A DNA stretch of 39,909 nt from Microcaldota archaeon (GTDB lineage Archaea; Micrarchaeota; Micrarchaeia; Micrarchaeales; Micrarchaeaceae): positions 1 to 39,909 of the forward strand of contig JAKAWS010000009.1 of assembly GCA_021816885.1 (NCBI GenBank), read 5' to 3'. Positions within the stretch are counted from its first letter, which is position 1. Each line of letters begins with the position of its first letter. The notes beneath the pieces are model-generated. The model saw nothing but the letters and a program-made list of their open reading frames with translations. It searched no databases and was not told where the DNA came from. The translations under genes were made by a program, and so were the position numbers. Shown in pieces: positions 8,463 to 16,113 of this stretch.

Positions 8463-9626
8463 TCACATACTGAATACTGGTCTCGAGCTCGTTATGAGCT
8501 TGAGGAAGACAATCTGCAGGAACCCTATCCCTATGAGCGCACTGAACAGTATCTGGGGAGTTATCTGGAATAAAGATATGAAAGTGGTCAGAATTGTGCC
8601 TACGGCCAGACCCATACTGGGCAGTATGACCCCGAAAAGCATATAGAACATAGCTATCGCATTGAGCTTCTGTCCATATCTTCTAAGCTCTATCATCCTT
8701 TCCTGCTGTAGATCATCTAGCACTGTCTGCAAAGACGCTACCACGTCCGCTCCTGCCCTTACGCTGACAGATGCCTGTATCATCAATCTCCTGAACGATG
8801 GGCTCTTCGTATCGCTTATCTGCTTGTCTATCGCATCCTCTAGCGGTGCGCCGAGTTGCACCAGCTCTATTATTTTCCTAAACTGTATGCTTGCATCCCC
8901 ATATCCTGTGCTTACGGATGCCATGGCGTTGTATAATGGCATGCCAGACCTCAGCGATATGATAAGGTCCCGTGCAGCGAAGAGTATGTCCCTCTCTACC
9001 CCTTTCTCGCTCTTCTTCCTTTTGTTGCTGGGGTAGTTCAGGAATGTGCTGAATGCCATCCTGAAGAAGACGAAACCCAAGACGAGTCCGATCAGTGCCG
9101 AGATTATGGCCGGCTGTCCCAGCCTGATGAAAAGTATGATCGCGGCGGCCGCTATCATCAGTGCCACAACGGCTGCAGAGAAGAGCATCCGCTTTATGAA
9201 CGAAGCCGGAGTGCCCGGCACGTTCTGCGATGTCAATATCCCTGGAAGCTCCTTATGCTTGGAAAGCGTCTTAGCTACATACTTCGAGACGAATCCGCTT
9301 TTGTACGCCGGCCTGTTTATTGTTGTTGATAAAGTCTTAGGGTGCGGGGCAGCTGTCACGACAGGAGCCGAAGCTGCTTGAGGAACTTGCTGGGAAGGCT
9401 GTTGGACAGAAGGTGATTGCGGTTGAGCTTGCTGCGGCAGCTGCTTTGGCATTGAGATATTTGGCGTTGGAATAGTGCCTTCGGGCTGCCCTTTGGCAGA
9501 GAATGGGGAGAGAACTGCTGCAGGCGCCTTCTTCGGTCCTCTCTTGAACAGCGAGAACCCTGGCTTAGGCTGGAGCACTACGTCCTTTCCACCGACCTTG
9601 ATCACCTTTGGCTTCTTCTCAAACAT
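8463..9626 (-). CDS. tadB: Tad/GspF-family pilus assembly platform protein with Gln/Pro-rich N-terminal extension
   Basis: The C-terminal two thirds is a T2SF-type membrane protein. Helices lie at about 148-166 and 172-195, a cytoplasmic T2SF domain at about 215-320 (ARDLIISLRSGMPLYNAMAS, QLGAPLEDAIDKQI, SVSVRAGADVVASL), and helices near 335-383. The first ~145 residues are soluble: a short basic start (FEKKPKVIKVGGKDVVLQ), then a Pro/Gln/Ala-rich flexible linker at about 45-95. That extension is absent from ordinary TadB/TadC and could tether the ATPase or another cytoplasmic partner. The start overlaps the end of the 176-aa gene by 8 bp, implying translational coupling. The gene symbol is by analogy. 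Confidence 0.87.
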   Translation of the reverse strand: MFEKKPKVIKVGGKDVVLQPKPGFSLFKRGPKKAPAAVLSPFSAKGQPEGTIPTPNISMPKQLPQQAQPQSPSVQQPSQQVPQAASAPVVTAAPHPKTLSTTINRPAYKSGFVSKYVAKTLSKHKELPGILTSQNVPGTPASFIKRMLFSAAVVALMIAAAAIILFIRLGQPAIISALIGLVLGFVFFRMAFSTFLNYPSNKRKKSEKGVERDILFAARDLIISLRSGMPLYNAMASVSTGYGDASIQFRKIIELVQLGAPLEDAIDKQISDTKSPSFRRLMIQASVSVRAGADVVASLQTVLDDLQQERMIELRRYGQKLNAIAMFYMLFGVILPSMGLAVGTILTTFISLFQITPQILFSALIGIGFLQIVFLKLITSSRPVFSM

Positions 9627-10149
9627 CCACCAAACCTATCGTCCTTATTATATCATCAAGCAGCTTGTCCCTGAAACTTATGAGCGCCTGGTCTGCAACA
9701 TCTTTTTCCTGAAGAGCTGCTACAGACTTCAATCCATAAGCCTCTTGCGCCACTATCGAAATGTGCCTTTGGTCCAGCACCTTCTGCGCTATTGCCGAGC
9801 TGATTCTCTCGAGTTCTGCTATCTGCTCTGTCAAAGATAAGCCCGGAAGTATTAGATTTTTTGTGTCTATCTCGCCCGGATTTATATGTATCTCACTCTG
9901 CTTGTTCCGATATTCTTGCCGTTTCGAGGATTGGGTAACTCCTTCCTTGGCAAGGAGACTAAGCACATCCTTGTAGCTCCTCTGTTCGGGCTTTTCTAGT
10001 TCCTTGTCTATCAACTGCGAGATGTCTATCTCTACCTCGTACTCGTTTTGAGGGATTTCTTTCTCTATCTCCAGTATCGACTTTGAGAGCTCTGCATAGC
10101 CATGAGCCTCCATGCCGACACCGTCGCCCTCGTTTTCCATATCTATCAT
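9619..10149 (-). CDS. Small acidic helical protein of the pilus operon, unknown function
   Basis: I do not recognise this 176-aa protein. It is acidic and predicted mostly helical, with no signal peptide or membrane segment. A segment EYEVEIDISQLIDKELE is followed by charged helices and a C-terminal helical region (SLTEQIAELERISSAIAQKV; then FRDKLLDDIIRTIGLVDV). The start codon shares a base with the stop of the ATPase gene (TGATG), and the 3' end overlaps the next platform gene, so all are tightly coupled. Its place between the ATPase and the platform proteins suggests a cytoplasmic connector or ATPase regulator, which is inference from position only. Confidence 0.8.
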   Translation of the reverse strand: MIDMENEGDGVGMEAHGYAELSKSILEIEKEIPQNEYEVEIDISQLIDKELEKPEQRSYKDVLSLLAKEGVTQSSKRQEYRNKQSEIHINPGEIDTKNLILPGLSLTEQIAELERISSAIAQKVLDQRHISIVAQEAYGLKSVAALQEKDVADQALISFRDKLLDDIIRTIGLVDV

Positions 10150-11648
10150 CAGAAGTTCTTGTAATCGAAATCAATATTGCTTTTCGCCATGCCGATGACC
10201 TTCTCTTTGTCCTTATAGTACTGCGACACTACGAAGCCCGCGTCGTTTACGTCTACTATGTTCTTGTTAACCATCCACTCCAGTATTATCTTGTGGTCCT
10301 CTATTATCTTGTTTATCTCTTCCTTAGTCGCGCCCGCGTACAGCATGAGCGTGTCGGAAAGCTTCGTCATCTCCTTGTTCTGGATGATAACATCGTGCAG
10401 GTAGTCCCATTTGTACAGTACGTTCGCGTCGCCCGAATCGAGAATCTCGCCAAATTCCAATACCCTTCGTATGTTCTTCGTCCTGTGCCGTATCAACGAG
10501 ACTATGCATCCCAATGCATTCATCATGACTTTCGGAGAGTTTATCGGCGGGTTTGTCATCCTGACTATAGTGTCGTTGACATTGTCGGCGTGGAGCGTTG
10601 CATACACGGAGTGGCCCGTATGTATGGCTTCGAAGAGCGTCTCTGCGTCTTCTTTGGTCCTTACCTCGCCAACTATCACTATGTCTGGCCTCTGCCTGAG
10701 GGCGTTTATCATGAGCTGGTACAAGTCTATCGCTCCCTTTCCCTCCGGGTTAGGCTGTCTGGTCAACATCGGCACCCACTGGTAGAACTTTGGCAGCGTG
10801 AGTTCCCGGGTCTCCTCTATAGATATTATCCTCCTGCTTGCAGGGAAGAATATGCTGATTGCGTTTAGGAAGCTCGTCTTTCCGCTGGCTGTTCCTCCAG
10901 AAATCAATAGGCTTATCTCGTTCTCTATGCACATCCATATCAGTGCCGCCACGTCGGTGGTAAGCGATTTTGCTTTTATGAGCGCAGGCATAGTCCATGG
11001 ATTCTTCTCGAATTTTCTTATTGTTATGGTGTTGCCCACCTGTGATATCGGAAACAGAGTTGCGTTAACCCGTGAGCCGTCTGTCAGCTCGGCATCCATA
11101 AGAGGAGAAAGGTTGTTCAGTTCTCTTCCGACCTTCCTGCCTATCTGCTGAGCTTGATCGTATATCATGTTTTCGCTGAGGGGTCGGATATTGGTCTTCG
11201 CCCAGCCGACCTTTTTGTGGAATACCCATATCTCCGACTTGGAGCCGTTTACCGCAATCTCTTCAAGGTCGCTATCGGCTATGGGAACTTCGAGTTCCCC
11301 GAGCCCGAGCATCATGTTGATTATGTAAGATATCAGAAACCTCTTCAGCTCAGGATCTGTGCCGGGAAGATTTTTGTCTATCAGCAGCTCACTGGCCTGC
11401 ACGTACCGGATGTTCAGCTCCTTGAGATATTCGCGGTCGTCAATCCTTGATGGGTCGATGGGGACTATGGAGACAAGATTTACCCTGAATGACATGAGAA
11501 GGAGTCTTGTGGCGTTTGGCACTCCTTCAAAGTCAATCTCATACACAGGCACGAATTCGTCCTTCTTGAAATAGATCTTTATCTGTGCGGCCATTCCATT
11601 AACGTCTAACGAATATTCCTTGAAAACTTTGCCGATATCTGCTGCCAT
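10149..11648 (-). CDS. tadA: Type II/IV secretion system ATPase (TadA/VirB11/ArlI family)
   Basis: This hexameric ATPase powers assembly of type IV pilus-like filaments at the inner face of the membrane. The N-terminal ~220 residues are the N-domain, with a typical LEEIAVNGSKSEIWVFHKK segment and ADGSRVNATLFP-like variant DAELTDGSRVNATLFP. The C-terminal motor has Walker A GGTASGKT (251-258), the Asp-box-type acidic run SIEETRELTLP (277-286), Walker B with the catalytic Glu in PDIVIVGEVR (321-330), and the His box HTGHSVYATLHAD (343-355). The 499-aa length and domain order are typical. The gene starts 1 bp after the upstream stop, with a GAGGG Shine-Dalgarno inside that gene's end. Confidence 0.95.
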   Translation of the reverse strand: MAADIGKVFKEYSLDVNGMAAQIKIYFKKDEFVPVYEIDFEGVPNATRLLLMSFRVNLVSIVPIDPSRIDDREYLKELNIRYVQASELLIDKNLPGTDPELKRFLISYIINMMLGLGELEVPIADSDLEEIAVNGSKSEIWVFHKKVGWAKTNIRPLSENMIYDQAQQIGRKVGRELNNLSPLMDAELTDGSRVNATLFPISQVGNTITIRKFEKNPWTMPALIKAKSLTTDVAALIWMCIENEISLLISGGTASGKTSFLNAISIFFPASRRIISIEETRELTLPKFYQWVPMLTRQPNPEGKGAIDLYQLMINALRQRPDIVIVGEVRTKEDAETLFEAIHTGHSVYATLHADNVNDTIVRMTNPPINSPKVMMNALGCIVSLIRHRTKNIRRVLEFGEILDSGDANVLYKWDYLHDVIIQNKEMTKLSDTLMLYAGATKEEINKIIEDHKIILEWMVNKNIVDVNDAGFVVSQYYKDKEKVIGMAKSNIDFDYKNF

Positions 11649-11649
11649 C

Positions 11650-12936
11650 TTATCCCTCTTTTTTGACCTCGTCTCTCAGCTTTGCTGATGAAAGTATGCT
11701 TGATGCATTATCTACGATGCCGTTTATCTTGTCCAGTCTGCTTTTTAGTTCGTTGCTTTTTATCTCTAGCTTTCCCAATAGGGTCATCCCGTTCTGCTTT
11801 CCGATGCTCGTTGACGGAGAGGCGTTTACGTTCTTTATGCCGCGCTCAAGGGAGCTGATATCTTTCTGGACCGCGCTTAGCTCTTTCTTTGCTTCTGCGA
11901 TAGACTGGTTTGCAGCTATAATCGCGCGGCCTGCGCCGCCGCTAACTGAGAGTTTTTGGCTCATCTGCTCTATTGAATCAAAAAGGGGTTGGGCTTTGTG
12001 CACGTAGTCGCTGGCTAGTTGGTTCAACGACTTTTCTATAGAATTGTAGTCTGATTCCACTCTGACCTTTAACTCATCCATCCTCTTCAGTGCCGCTTTC
12101 TCTTCGCTTATCGTCTTGGGGAGATTCTGGCTTGCGCTTTTGGCTATCGTATTCCACTCGTTCAGGTTCTGCAGCTCTATCTTTACGCTGTCGGATGCCC
12201 TCTTTATCTCTGCGTCTATCTCCCGCTCCGCCTCGTCCAGCGTTTTTTTAAGTAATCTGACCTGGTCATCTATGTCTTTCCTTATCGCCTCCAGCTCCTT
12301 CCTCTTGTTTGTCTTAAGATCTTCTATGACATTCCCGAACCTTTTAGCGTCTTCCGCCAATTCAGTTATCTTCTGTATGTCAACTGACTTAGCGGAGATG
12401 TCCCCTAGCCTCTTATATTCGTAGTCGAACTTGGTTATTACGCTTTTCTTCTCTGATTCGGCCTTCTTTTGTATCTCGTTTATTCTTTTTTCCATCCGGG
12501 TCGCTTTTCCAAACATGCGGTCTAAGTCGGCCAGTGATTTGTGAAGTGCAGGAAACTTGCGCATGAACTCCTTGTCGAGCACCTGTACCTCCTTGTAGAG
12601 CTCTTCTAACTTCGTTTTTAGCTGCTCCTCTCTGAGGCGCTGGTACTCTGAGCTCTGAGATATCTTCGCCTTTTGTATACTTATGAGCTCTGTAGCTGCA
12701 ACGTGCTGGGCAGGAGATGCGCTGACGGGCGCCACGAACATTTGTCCAAGCTCATTTGTTATCTTTACCAGGCCGCCAGATTCAAGTATCTTAGCCCAAT
12801 CCTCTATTATTCCAGAATATGTGCCGAGGACTGTGGCAATCGTATTTACATTGCTCTTGCCGTTGGCGTTTATGTACTCCAGCATAGAGTCGATGGTTGT
12901 CTTACCCAATACAACATTCTCAGCCAACAGCACCAC
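11650..12936 (-). CDS. Winged-helix plus long coiled-coil protein, first gene of the pilus operon
   Basis: The N-terminal ~70 residues look like a winged helix (TIDSMLEYINANGKSNVNTI, IIEDWAKILESGGLVKITN). About residues 90-345 are almost continuous coiled coil rich in Lys/Glu heptads (RLREEQLKTKLEELYKEVQV and onward), with a final helical stretch to residue 428. There is no membrane segment. An in-frame TAA just upstream restricts the start to a GTG at 12936 (or the next GTG at 12933). It leads the ATPase/platform operon with a 1-bp gap to the ATPase. The family is not recognised. A cytoplasmic scaffold or regulator of the pilus machine is a reasonable inference; the wHTH may serve protein contacts rather than DNA binding. 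Confidence 0.85.
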   Translation of the reverse strand: MVLLAENVVLGKTTIDSMLEYINANGKSNVNTIATVLGTYSGIIEDWAKILESGGLVKITNELGQMFVAPVSASPAQHVAATELISIQKAKISQSSEYQRLREEQLKTKLEELYKEVQVLDKEFMRKFPALHKSLADLDRMFGKATRMEKRINEIQKKAESEKKSVITKFDYEYKRLGDISAKSVDIQKITELAEDAKRFGNVIEDLKTNKRKELEAIRKDIDDQVRLLKKTLDEAEREIDAEIKRASDSVKIELQNLNEWNTIAKSASQNLPKTISEEKAALKRMDELKVRVESDYNSIEKSLNQLASDYVHKAQPLFDSIEQMSQKLSVSGGAGRAIIAANQSIAEAKKELSAVQKDISSLERGIKNVNASPSTSIGKQNGMTLLGKLEIKSNELKSRLDKINGIVDNASSILSSAKLRDEVKKEG

Positions 12937-13027
12937 ACAATTTTACCAGAAGGGCTATGAAATGCACAGTGTTTGCGCATTTGTCATTCGCAATAGAACC
13001 GCTTTCGATCGCCCAGCTATGCTCCAT
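12920..13027 (-). CDS. Possible 35-aa leaderless ORF overlapping the pilus operon start
   Basis: An ATG at 13027 sits 26 bp from the centre of the TATA box at 13046-13057, exactly where a leaderless transcript would begin. It opens a 35-residue frame (MEHSWAIESGSIANDK...) that ends 17 bp inside the coiled-coil gene in another frame. The same frame continues open upstream for 57 codons without any ATG, GTG or TTG and contains a CGRC motif. Translation is not shown; it could be a small leader peptide, a gene remnant or chance. Confidence 0.3.
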   Translation of the reverse strand: MEHSWAIESGSIANDKCANTVHFIALLVKLCGAVG

Positions 13028-13045
13028 AAGGACTATATCTTTATC

Positions 13046-13057
13046 TATTTTTATATA
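13046..13057 (-). promoter_or_regulatory. TATA-box promoter of the pilus-type operon
   Basis: On the minus strand the sequence reads GGTATATAAAAA, a strong archaeal TATA box with upstream purines. It predicts a start of transcription near 13027, which leaves a leader of about 90 nt before the GTG of the coiled-coil gene. Confidence 0.6.
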
Positions 13058-13228
13058 CCTTTCTATAGTGGTTTCTAATAGGAAATTGGCATTACATCTC
13101 CCGCAGACAAAGGCATGCCGCTTGTTTTCACCCTTATTAGTCCAGCAGAAAAGATTCGAAAGAGATGCAAGAATGCAGGAATAGGCGACGCATGTGATCT
13201 AGCTACTTATAAATTCAGTTTTCGCTGT

Positions 13229-13918
13229 TTACAGTATGTTCCTGTAGAACATCGAGAAGAAAAGGGCAATGATGAAGATTATCAGTATGTCGATTAGCGA
13301 GATGCCTGTGAACAATACAGTAAGCACGAATATCACGCCCATAGTCAGTATATATATCGGAGGATTCCAGGCAAGCACCTTGCTGCCGTCCAGCGGGTAT
13401 ATCGGCAACATGTTGAAAAAAGCAAGTATTATGCTTATGAATAACACAACGCTTACCATGCTGAGCAGATATCCGGTTGGGTTGACCGTGTATAAGATTG
13501 CAAGGAACACGGCAAAAACCACGAAGTTTGTAAGCGGTCCGGCGAGAGACACTACCCCATTCTCCTTTTTGGTAAATTTGTTTGTGTATATTACAGTCGC
13601 TCCAGGAATTCCGATCAGGAATCCAAAAAGTCCTGTAAGCAGTGTTATCATAAGACCATTAGTGCTGCTTTGGAAACCGGCGATTGCACCGTATTTCTGC
13701 GCTACAAACTTGTGCATCAGCTCGTGAAGAACGAAGCTAAGGCTGACTCCAACAAAGGATATCGGTATAAGAAGAATGAACTTGCTGAGAGCGCCGTTTC
13801 CCCCAAGCTGTTCGATTCCACCGCTGAGCGTGAATGCGATAGCTATAGTGAGTATTATGTCGGCAACGATTATGTCGCGGAGCTCTCGCTTCGTTGATAT
13901 GTTTGGGCGCACGTACAT
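13229..13918 (-). CDS. Site-2-protease-like M50 membrane metallopeptidase
   Basis: This is an intramembrane zinc protease of the M50 family, which cleaves membrane-bound regulators or secretion leftovers within the lipid bilayer. The zinc-binding HExxH is at residues 65-69 (VLHELMHKF). The third-ligand motif NMLPIYPLDGSKV places the Asp at 177. Hydrophobic segments lie at about 18-35, 47-75, 90-112, 128-145, 153-180 and 187-225. At 229 aa it is a minimal version without PDZ domains. ATG 13918 is 27 bp from the TATA element at 13940-13949, so a leaderless message is expected. The same element faces tRNA-Gln on the other strand. The physiological substrate cannot be guessed. Confidence 0.9.
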   Translation of the reverse strand: MYVRPNISTKRELRDIIVADIILTIAIAFTLSGGIEQLGGNGALSKFILLIPISFVGVSLSFVLHELMHKFVAQKYGAIAGFQSSTNGLMITLLTGLFGFLIGIPGATVIYTNKFTKKENGVVSLAGPLTNFVVFAVFLAILYTVNPTGYLLSMVSVVLFISIILAFFNMLPIYPLDGSKVLAWNPPIYILTMGVIFVLTVLFTGISLIDILIIFIIALFFSMFYRNIL

Positions 13919-13939
13919 AACACAGTATGCGGAGAAATG

Positions 13940-13949
13940 CTTATAAAAG
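13940..13949. promoter_or_regulatory. Shared TATA element between M50 peptidase and tRNA-Gln
   Basis: CTTATAAAAG is nearly self-complementary. Its centre lies 26-27 bp from ATG 13918 on the minus strand and 26 bp from the first base of tRNA-Gln (13971) on the plus strand. Both distances equal the usual archaeal TATA-to-start spacing, so one element could serve both genes. Confidence 0.55.
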
Positions 13950-13970
13950 GTGTCTACTAAAGTGATTTAT

Positions 13971-14064
13971 AGCTCCATCGTCTAGTGGTCATTGCTGAGA
14001 GGCAACCAAAAAAGGACGGCGGCCTCTGGAGCCGTAAACGCCAGTTCGAATCTGGCTGGAGCTA
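13971..14064 (+). tRNA. tRNA-Gln (CTG) with an inserted hairpin in the D-loop, probable noncanonical intron
   Basis: The acceptor stem is AGCTCCA/TGGAGCT. The D-stem is GTCT (13980-13983) with GGAC (14014-14017). The anticodon stem is GCGGC/GCCGT (14019-14023 with 14031-14035), with loop CTCTGGA giving anticodon CTG (14026-14028). The T-arm is GCCAG TTCGAAT CTGGC, and A73 is the discriminator. CCA is not encoded. The D-loop is about 20 nt too long. The extra bases can form a bulge-helix-bulge-like structure: TGGT (13986-13989) pairs with ACCA (14005-14008), bulge CAT (13990-13992), inner helix TGC/GCA, then an A-run before GGAC. Removal of roughly 13992-14010 would leave a normal D-loop; the exact 3' cut in the A-run is ambiguous. 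Confidence 0.88.
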
Positions 14065-14168
14065 TAAACAGTTAACTTCTTCTCGGCAATTCTGCATAGC
14101 GACTTGAATTTAGACTGGGTTATCCCCAAACAACGCTCCAAGCAAAGATATAAATATATTACGTTCTA

Positions 14169-14185
14169 TAATACATAATGTATTA
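14169..14185. promoter_or_regulatory. Palindromic operator of the vapBC promoter
   Basis: TAATACAT-A-ATGTATTA is a perfect 17-bp inverted repeat. A TATA-like run (GATATAAATATAT, about 14147-14159) lies just upstream, which puts the predicted transcription start at or inside the palindrome. Binding there by the antitoxin or VapBC complex would autorepress the operon, the usual control of such pairs. Confidence 0.6.
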
Positions 14186-14194
14186 CGTGATAGC

Positions 14195-14425
14195 ATGAAA
14201 GAGGCCACAATAATATCAATACGGATTCCAAAAGAGATTAAGAGCAGAATGCGCGAACTTGGCATTAAGCCATCTGACGCAGCCAGAGAGGGCATTGATA
14301 TGGAAATACGAAGACACGAGCTATTAAAACTCCAGAAAAGAGCCACTGCATATAAAGGGAAATGGGTTGAAGTGCCAGACAAACAGATTGCCAAGGATGT
14401 TAGAGAAGACAGGGATTCGAGATGA
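14195..14425 (+). CDS. vapB: VapB-type antitoxin
   Basis: This 76-aa protein binds and neutralises the PIN toxin encoded next to it and probably represses the operon. The N-terminal half (ATIISIRIPKEIKSRMRELG, then SDAAREGIDMEIRRHEL) resembles a ribbon-helix-helix DNA-binding fold: one strand, then two helices. The C-terminal part (AYKGKWVEVPDKQIAKDVRE) is charged and suited to wrap the toxin. It overlaps vapC by ATGA, so the two are translated together. The upstream 17-bp palindrome at 14169-14185 is the likely operator. The exact VapB subfamily is uncertain. Confidence 0.82.
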   Translation: MKEATIISIRIPKEIKSRMRELGIKPSDAAREGIDMEIRRHELLKLQKRATAYKGKWVEVPDKQIAKDVREDRDSR

Positions 14426-14820
14426 CTTATATCTTTGATTCTTCTGCTATATACTCCTTGATATCCAGAAAAGAGTATGGCTATTTCGCTGACGGCTTTA
14501 CAATTTACTTGGCAAAGTACGAATATGGCAACATATTATGGAAAGAGTTCTATCTCCATAAGAGACTTGGCGCGGTCCAGAAGAAAGAAATGGCGGAGAT
14601 TGCAGAGAAGGTTTTTGCTAATATAGAGGTTGTTGGCACCTCTGGCTATATGGAGGAGGTAATTAATTTAGGTGCAAAGTTAAGGATATCGTTCTATGAC
14701 GCTTCTTATGTGTTCTTTGCAATGAAAAAAAACGCCGTGCTTGTGACCGCTGATGAGAAGCTAACCCAAAAATTAAACGGTGCTATAGCTACGGTTAACC
14801 CAGACAAATTACGGGATTAG
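14422..14820 (+). CDS. vapC: VapC-type PIN-domain ribonuclease toxin
   Basis: This 132-aa PIN-domain nuclease is expected to cut specific RNAs when free of antitoxin. The four acidic residues of the active site are present: D6 (YIFDSSAIY), E34 (AKYEYGNILW), D93 (FYDASYVFFA) and D111 (VTADEKL). Length and motif spacing are those of an intact VapC. The start overlaps vapB by 4 bp. In archaea such pairs act in stress response or stabilise the local chromosome; the RNA target is not predictable here. The gene sits directly after tRNA-Gln, a common location for acquired modules. Confidence 0.9.
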   Translation: MTYIFDSSAIYSLISRKEYGYFADGFTIYLAKYEYGNILWKEFYLHKRLGAVQKKEMAEIAEKVFANIEVVGTSGYMEEVINLGAKLRISFYDASYVFFAMKKNAVLVTADEKLTQKLNGAIATVNPDKLRD

Positions 14821-14920
14821 TAGCAGAAAGCCCCTATCCTTCAGATAGAAAAGGATGTCGATTCGGTCCGCACTGCGTTGCTTTAAACTTTGGCATATAA
14901 TGGTTAGTGGTGTTCGCAGG

Positions 14921-15328
14921 ATGGAAGGCCACATCATAATATGCGGTTTGGGTCGGGTCGGAAGAAAGGTCGCTGCCATCCTTAAAGAGCACAATATCCA
15001 ATTTGTCATAATAGACAGCAATCCAGAGATAAAAGAGCTTGTGGATGAGCTCGGATATAAGCTGATGACCGGAGATGCAACATCCGAGAAGATGCTGCTT
15101 TCTGCCGATATAGACAAGGCAAAGGGCTTGGTCGCGGCTATGGATAACGATGCGAAGAACCTCTTTGTCGTGATAACTGCTAGAAAGCTCAATAGAGAGT
15201 TGTTTATATGCACTAGGACCAGGGATGATATGGTCATAGATAAGTTCAGGGAGGCCGGCGCTAACTTCATAGTGAATGCACTAAGGAGCGCAGTTGACGA
15301 GATACTCGGCGAACTGGCAAAAGGTTGA
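14921..15328 (+). CDS. Soluble TrkA-N/RCK nucleotide-binding protein
   Basis: A single Rossmann-type RCK domain, used by potassium channels and Trk transporters to sense NAD(H) or other nucleotides. The dinucleotide motif is intact at the very N-terminus (IIICGLGRVG, GLGRVG at residues 9-14), followed by the acidic ribose-binding residue in VIIDSN and by TGDATSEKMLL. No TrkA-C domain follows. I prefer ATG 14921, because it places the motif near the start as in the family and lies about 10 nt after the start predicted from TTTAAACT (14882-14889); upstream in-frame starts exist at 14855 and 14900. The stop overlaps the next gene region, and two further RCK genes follow in the same operon. Confidence 0.88.
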   Translation: MEGHIIICGLGRVGRKVAAILKEHNIQFVIIDSNPEIKELVDELGYKLMTGDATSEKMLLSADIDKAKGLVAAMDNDAKNLFVVITARKLNRELFICTRTRDDMVIDKFREAGANFIVNALRSAVDEILGELAKG

Positions 15329-15332
15329 GTCC

Positions 15333-16109
15333 TTGAAAGCCGCAGAGCACGATATTATCGGAGACATAAACTTCAGATACTTAGTAATCCTACTGGTCTT
15401 CGTGCTTTTGGCATTCGTGTTATCCACCGTCCTGGTCAAGGAGATAATACCACAGATAGACTACAACGACGCAGCGTATTTTGTCATAACAGTATTGTTT
15501 GACGTAGTCGGCATAGATATATCCAGAGTTGTCTACTCGTATGCCATTACATCAGGCATAAGGTTCGATATACTTCTACCGGTGCTCATAGCCGATGGGT
15601 TGATAAAAATTGTCGTCATAGGTTTTGCGCTTGCCGGAGTAGTCGAATTCATATCGAGCATAAACATAAGGGACAAAATAATAAAATTTAGGATTAGGCA
15701 CTATAGGAGGATGGTAATTGTCTGCGGATATGGAGGGCTCGGCGAGAAGATCTGCGACGCCCTCGCTTCGCGCCGCATTGAGTTTGTGGTTTTGGACAAG
15801 GATACGAACAAGCGGGAGATATTTATTTCAAAAGGCTATGACTATGTGTTCGGAGACTTCACAGATAAGAAGGCACTTGAAGAGGCTGGATGCGCGAAGG
15901 CAAACACCATAATATTCACAATCAGTGACGATTTTGAAAATACCATAGGGATAATGGCGGTGCGCGGTCTCAACAGCCAGATAAGAGTGATATCAAGCGG
16001 AGAGAACGAACAGGCAAAAGACAATATGGGTTATGTAGGAGCGGACTTCTGCGTTATACCTGAAGTGACTACTGGGGATAGGATAGGAAACGCCTTGCTT
16101 GGACAGTGA
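15333..16109 (+). CDS. Two-TM pore-like membrane protein with RCK (TrkA-N) domain, potassium filter missing
   Basis: Layout from the likely TTG start at 15333 (258 aa; an in-frame TTG at 15294 would overlap the previous gene): TM1 about 16-38, a re-entrant pore-like segment 47-64, TM2 about 80-108, then an RCK domain with an intact GYGGLG (132-137), VVLDKDTN and FGDFTDKKAL. This is the order of MthK-like potassium channels, but where TVGYG should stand the sequence reads TVLFDVVGID. Selective potassium conduction therefore looks unlikely for this subunit alone. It may gate a partner or act as a sensor. The gene is flanked on both sides by RCK genes with gaps of 4 bp each. Confidence 0.85.
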   Translation: MKAAEHDIIGDINFRYLVILLVFVLLAFVLSTVLVKEIIPQIDYNDAAYFVITVLFDVVGIDISRVVYSYAITSGIRFDILLPVLIADGLIKIVVIGFALAGVVEFISSINIRDKIIKFRIRHYRRMVIVCGYGGLGEKICDALASRRIEFVVLDKDTNKREIFISKGYDYVFGDFTDKKALEEAGCAKANTIIFTISDDFENTIGIMAVRGLNSQIRVISSGENEQAKDNMGYVGADFCVIPEVTTGDRIGNALLGQ

Positions 16110-16113
16110 TCTT

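Noticed and set aside
11663-12424. Plus-strand open frames inside the coiled-coil gene
   Set aside because: Long antisense frames are expected opposite Lys/Glu-rich coiled coil, and the hydrophobic Ser/Leu-rich products are typical shadows.
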